Source: an uncultured Acidaminococcus sp. (lineage in GTDB: Bacteria; Bacillota_C; Negativicutes; Acidaminococcales; Acidaminococcaceae). Taken from it: 7,711 nt of DNA. Under the pieces are notes generated by a model. The model saw nothing but the letters and a program-made list of their open reading frames with translations, was not told where the DNA came from and made no database searches. Below are positions 4,997 to 7,711 of the stretch, in pieces. How positions within the stretch are numbered: the stretch's first letter is position 1; each line of letters begins with the position of its first letter. A program made the position numbers and the translations under genes. The stretch spans positions 1 through 7,711 of the forward strand of contig OMUE01000126.1 of the NCBI GenBank assembly GCA_900314165.1, read 5' to 3'.

Positions 4997-6949
4997 ATGG
5001 CTGAAAATTTAACGAGAAAAATCCTGCGGGCTCATTTGGCAAAACCGTCTGCTATGAACCCGGGAGACGAAATATACGTGAAGTTTGACCAAACCCTGAC
5101 CCATGATATCAACGCGGTTATGTGTTACCTGGCTTTCGAAGGCGTGGGCATTCCCAGAGTGCGGACGGAGGCTTCCGTCAGCTACCTGGACCACAACCTG
5201 CTGTACATCGACAGCAAGACCCCTGACGACCACATCTTCCTGCAGACCCTGGCCCGTCACTATGGCATCTACCTGTCCCGGCCCGGCAACGGCATCATGC
5301 ACGCCGTTCAGTTCGCCCGCTTCGGGGCTCCCGGCAAGGCCAGCCTGGGCACGGACAGCCATACGCCTTCCGGCGGTGCCATCGGCATGCTGGCAATCGG
5401 TGGGGGCGGCATGGACTGTGCTACGGTTATGGCCGGTGTTCCTCTGCGGCTGACCATGCCGAAGGTGGTAAAGGTAAACCTGACCGGGAAACTGCGCCCC
5501 GGTGTGGCAGCTAAAGATGTAATCCTGGAAATGCTGCGCCGTTTCACCGTCAAAGGTGGTCTGGGCAGAGTGTACGAATACGTTGGCCCCGGGGCGAAAA
5601 CCCTGGAAGTGCCGGCTCGCGCTACCATTACGAACATGGGTGCTGAACTGGGAGCAACGACTTCCATCTTCCCGGCGGATGAAACGGTTTATAAATTCAT
5701 GAAGGCCCAGGGCCGGGAAGCGGAATACAAAGAAATGGTGCCGGACGAAGGCTGCAGCTACGACGAAGAAGTGGAAATCGACCTGAGCAGCCTGGAACCT
5801 ATGGTGGCTTGCCCGGATCAGCCGGACCAGGTAAAAAAGGTGTCCGAAGTGGAAAAGAAACCGGTCCAGCAGGTGTTCTTCGGCAGCTGCACCAACGGCA
5901 GCTATCAGGATATTGCCAAAGCGGCCATGGTGTTTAAAGGCCGCCACGTGAACGAAAACGTATCCTGCACCTGCGGCGTCTCTACGAAGCAGATCTACAA
6001 ACAGCTTATGCATGACGGCTACATCGACATGCTGCTGGATGCCGGCGTGCGACTGACGGAAATCGCCTGCGGCGCCTGCTGCGGCATCGGTCAGTCCCCT
6101 GCTACCAATGCCATCTCCGTCCGTACCTCCAATCGGAACTTCAAGGGCCGCAGCGGCAACCCCACTGCTCACCTGTACCTGGTGAGCCCGGAAACGGCTG
6201 CCGCCATCGCTATCAAAGGCACGTTCTGCACGGCAGAAGACGTAATGGGGGACGAAGTAGCTGTACTGGATACCATTCATGAACCGGACAGCTATCCTAT
6301 TGACGACTCCATGATCCTGCCGCCCCTGCCTCCTGAAGAAGCTGCCCAGGTGGAAATCGTCCGGGGACCCAACATCAAACCCCTGCCCATTCCCGACCCG
6401 CCGGAACAGCATCTGGAATGCAAGGTCAGCCTGAAAGCCGGGGACAACATTACGACGGACGACATTACCCCTGCTTCTGCAGAACTGTCCTCCATGCGGT
6501 CCAACATCCCCCTCATGAGCAAGTATTGCTACCATAACTACGACCCGGACTTCTCTGAACGGGCTAAAGCCTATGGCAAGAGCATCATCATCGGCGGGGA
6601 AAACTACGGGCAGGGTTCTTCCCGGGAACACGCGGCCATCAATCCTATGTATCTGGGCGTCAAAGCCGTCATTGCCAAGAGCATGGCCCGCATCCACAAG
6701 AACAACCTGGTAAACCATGGCGTGGTGCCCCTGCTGTTTGCCAACCCGGCCGACTATGACAAGATTGACTTGTCCGACGAACTGGATATCCAGGACTTCC
6801 CGGCCCAGATCAAAACCAAGAAAGTCACTGTAACGGACAAAACCAAGAACATCACCTTCGAATGCACCGTAGACCTGTCCGATTCTGCTGCGGACGTCAT
6901 CCTGGCCGGTGGTCAGCTGCGGTATCTGAGAAGCCAACTGGATAAATAA
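4997..6949 (+). CDS. Aconitate hydratase, Aquifex-type single chain
   Basis: A 650-residue [4Fe-4S] enzyme that interconverts citrate, cis-aconitate and isocitrate in the cytoplasm. It would feed isocitrate to the dehydrogenase encoded at 1107-2306. The family motifs are intact: GTDSHT (118-123, His 122), D140, FFGSCTNGS with cluster C298, IACGACCG with C358 and C361, TSNRNFKGRSG (377-387), TTDDITPA (486-493) and YGQGSSREHA (537-546, R543) in the swivel domain. C362 is an extra cysteine next to C361, where the usual motif reads ACGPCIG. The length fits the 640-660 residue 'Aquifex-type' class rather than the 890-residue AcnA. The ATG follows AAGGAG (4983-4988), which overlaps the upstream stop, so translation is probably coupled. 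Leu TTA/CTA and Ser TCA codons are essentially absent, which suggests codon optimisation for high expression. Confidence 0.93.
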   Translation: MAENLTRKILRAHLAKPSAMNPGDEIYVKFDQTLTHDINAVMCYLAFEGVGIPRVRTEASVSYLDHNLLYIDSKTPDDHIFLQTLARHYGIYLSRPGNGIMHAVQFARFGAPGKASLGTDSHTPSGGAIGMLAIGGGGMDCATVMAGVPLRLTMPKVVKVNLTGKLRPGVAAKDVILEMLRRFTVKGGLGRVYEYVGPGAKTLEVPARATITNMGAELGATTSIFPADETVYKFMKAQGREAEYKEMVPDEGCSYDEEVEIDLSSLEPMVACPDQPDQVKKVSEVEKKPVQQVFFGSCTNGSYQDIAKAAMVFKGRHVNENVSCTCGVSTKQIYKQLMHDGYIDMLLDAGVRLTEIACGACCGIGQSPATNAISVRTSNRNFKGRSGNPTAHLYLVSPETAAAIAIKGTFCTAEDVMGDEVAVLDTIHEPDSYPIDDSMILPPLPPEEAAQVEIVRGPNIKPLPIPDPPEQHLECKVSLKAGDNITTDDITPASAELSSMRSNIPLMSKYCYHNYDPDFSERAKAYGKSIIIGGENYGQGSSREHAAINPMYLGVKAVIAKSMARIHKNNLVNHGVVPLLFANPADYDKIDLSDELDIQDFPAQIKTKKVTVTDKTKNITFECTVDLSDSAADVILAGGQLRYLRSQLDK

Positions 6950-6997
6950 TTTAATAAAAGGTCTTTAGTCTTTTGCCTTTTGCATTTAGCAAATGAA

Positions 6998-7034
6998 AGA
7001 ATCTGCGTACCCTTCTATGGTACGCAGATTTTTT
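6998..7034 (+). terminator. Intrinsic terminator between convergent genes
   Basis: AATCTGCGTACC (7000-7011) pairs perfectly with GGTACGCAGATT (7019-7030), with a 7-base loop, followed by a T run (7029-7034). It ends the aconitase operon 50 bases after the stop. The reverse strand has only a broken T tract, so termination of the opposing lysR-type gene here is possible but weaker. A smaller TTTGC-ATTTA-GCAAA hairpin sits at 6979-6993. Confidence 0.92.
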
Positions 7035-7058
7035 GATTAGGAGTAAAATCTGTCTCTT

Positions 7059-7662
7059 CTACCTCTGAATTTCGATTTTTGCCTTTTCGGCTGTTCCAAA
7101 CTTTTCCTTTAACAAATCTATGAAATACCGCTCTGCCTTGTTCAGATAAGCATCTTTTCTATAAATTGCATTGATTTCCCACTGGATAGGTTGTTTGGAA
7201 TAGCTGTAGGTGTAATTTTGGGCTGTTGGGCCTAACATCTTTCTGGCTCTATCAGAGACAAGTGTGTAACCTAGACCACAAGCAGCTAGCTGAGCGGCAG
7301 TAATGGTGCTATCCACTTCCATGAGCACATGAGGTGCCACTCCAAATTTTTGAAAAATTTTTTGCGCCTTCTTGTGGATGGCATGACGTTTTTTAATACC
7401 GATGAAAGGAAAATCCTCCAGCTTTTTGAAATCTACCAGCCGTGTGGTTCTGTCAATGTAGACATTGTCAGGAAAAGCATCGGGGGCAGCAATGAGTTGA
7501 ATAGATTCCATATAGATTAATTCCACCTTAAGTGAGGAGGGAAGTGCAGCTTTTTCTTTTGGAATAACTGAAAATGATACCCTGTTGCTCAATACATAGT
7601 CTACTAGATCATCTGTCCCAGCTTCCTGAATGTTGAAACCGGAAGTGGGAAATGCTTGTGAA
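7059..7662 (-). pseudogene. LysR-type transcriptional regulator, truncated at its 5' side
   Basis: About 200 C-terminal residues remain of a family usually near 300 long. Reading back from the TAG at 7059-7061, the frame is open to 7661 and begins SQAFPTSGFNIQEAGTDD, a normal stretch inside the effector-binding domain. Then come VSFSVIP (about 28-34) and DSTITAAQLAACGLGYTLVSD (about 117-137), both typical of LysR_substrate domains (PF03466). The helix-turn-helix DNA-binding domain is missing. The frame meets TGA at 7665-7667, inside what looks like an insertion sequence end. A TTG at 7592 could start a 177-residue piece, but I see no convincing need for it. The segment is visibly more AT-rich than the aconitase genes. 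It points toward the aconitase operon, so before truncation it may have regulated the locus, as LysR proteins often do for neighbours. Without the DNA-binding domain it should be inactive unless the missing part lies intact elsewhere. Confidence 0.8.
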
Positions 7663-7711
7663 TGTCAACCAAAAAGTGAGCCACTTGCTCACGAATTTTT
7701 GAGCCACTCTT
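7663..7711. mobile_element. End of an insertion sequence, IS21-like (partial)
   Basis: From TGTCAACC at 7663 the sequence no longer reads as LysR. It begins with TG, as IS21-family ends do. It carries the direct repeat TGAGCCACT twice (7677-7685 and 7700-7708, 23 bases apart), matching the multiple terminal repeats of that family, and a GTGAGC-CACTT-GCTCAC hairpin (7676-7692). The transposase genes would lie beyond the window. The family assignment is by pattern memory only, and the target duplication cannot be seen because the far end is absent. Confidence 0.6.

Noticed and set aside
5009..6937. A 642-codon open frame antisense to the aconitase gene
   Set aside because: It is codon-aligned with the sense gene and stays open only because the sense gene lacks TTA, CTA and TCA codons. 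Its translation shows no family motif, and the sense strand is a clear aconitase.

Overview
The window looks like chromosomal DNA from an anaerobic, Gram-positive-lineage bacterium of moderately high GC. A gut or rumen Negativicute of the Acidaminococcus type is my best guess. This rests on the strong AAGGAGG-type ribosome binding sites, an 'Aquifex-type' aconitase, and intergenic GC-rich palindromic repeats. Nothing here fixes the genus.

Layout. (1) 1-615: the C-terminal half of a beta-propeller lactonase (6-phosphogluconolactonase-like), cut by the window start. (2) 616-1106: a 491-base gap. It holds a possible gene relic, about 240 bases of degenerate TACGT-containing 7-8-mers in both orientations, a promoter, a 14-base tandem repeat and a small leader hairpin. 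(3) 1107-2306: a divergent isocitrate dehydrogenase, closed by a strong terminator. (4) 2307-2767: a 461-base gap with the terminator, a nested palindromic repeat element and a second promoter. (5) 2768-6949: a two-gene operon with a 12-base spacer. It encodes an atypical aconitase-family hydratase (E. coli YbhJ-like) and a canonical single-chain aconitate hydratase, followed by a terminator. (6) 7059-7662, minus strand: the C-terminal two thirds of a LysR-type regulator. (7) 7663-7711: what appears to be the end of an IS21-like insertion sequence that has cut the regulator off from its DNA-binding domain.

How the parts fit. Aconitase plus isocitrate dehydrogenase turns citrate or cis-aconitate into 2-oxoglutarate, the oxidative branch of the TCA pathway used for glutamate supply or tricarboxylate breakdown. 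The two transcription units carry nearly the same promoter/operator layout (GTATTGGT, 19 bases, TACAAT, 3 bases, ATTGT), which suggests one regulator controls both. The adjacent LysR-type gene is an obvious candidate, but in this sequence it is truncated.

The points most worth following are the shared promoter/dyad module, the IDH with a non-standard cofactor loop, the unassigned hydratase co-transcribed with an aconitase, the IS-truncated regulator, and the unusual TACGT repeat field.
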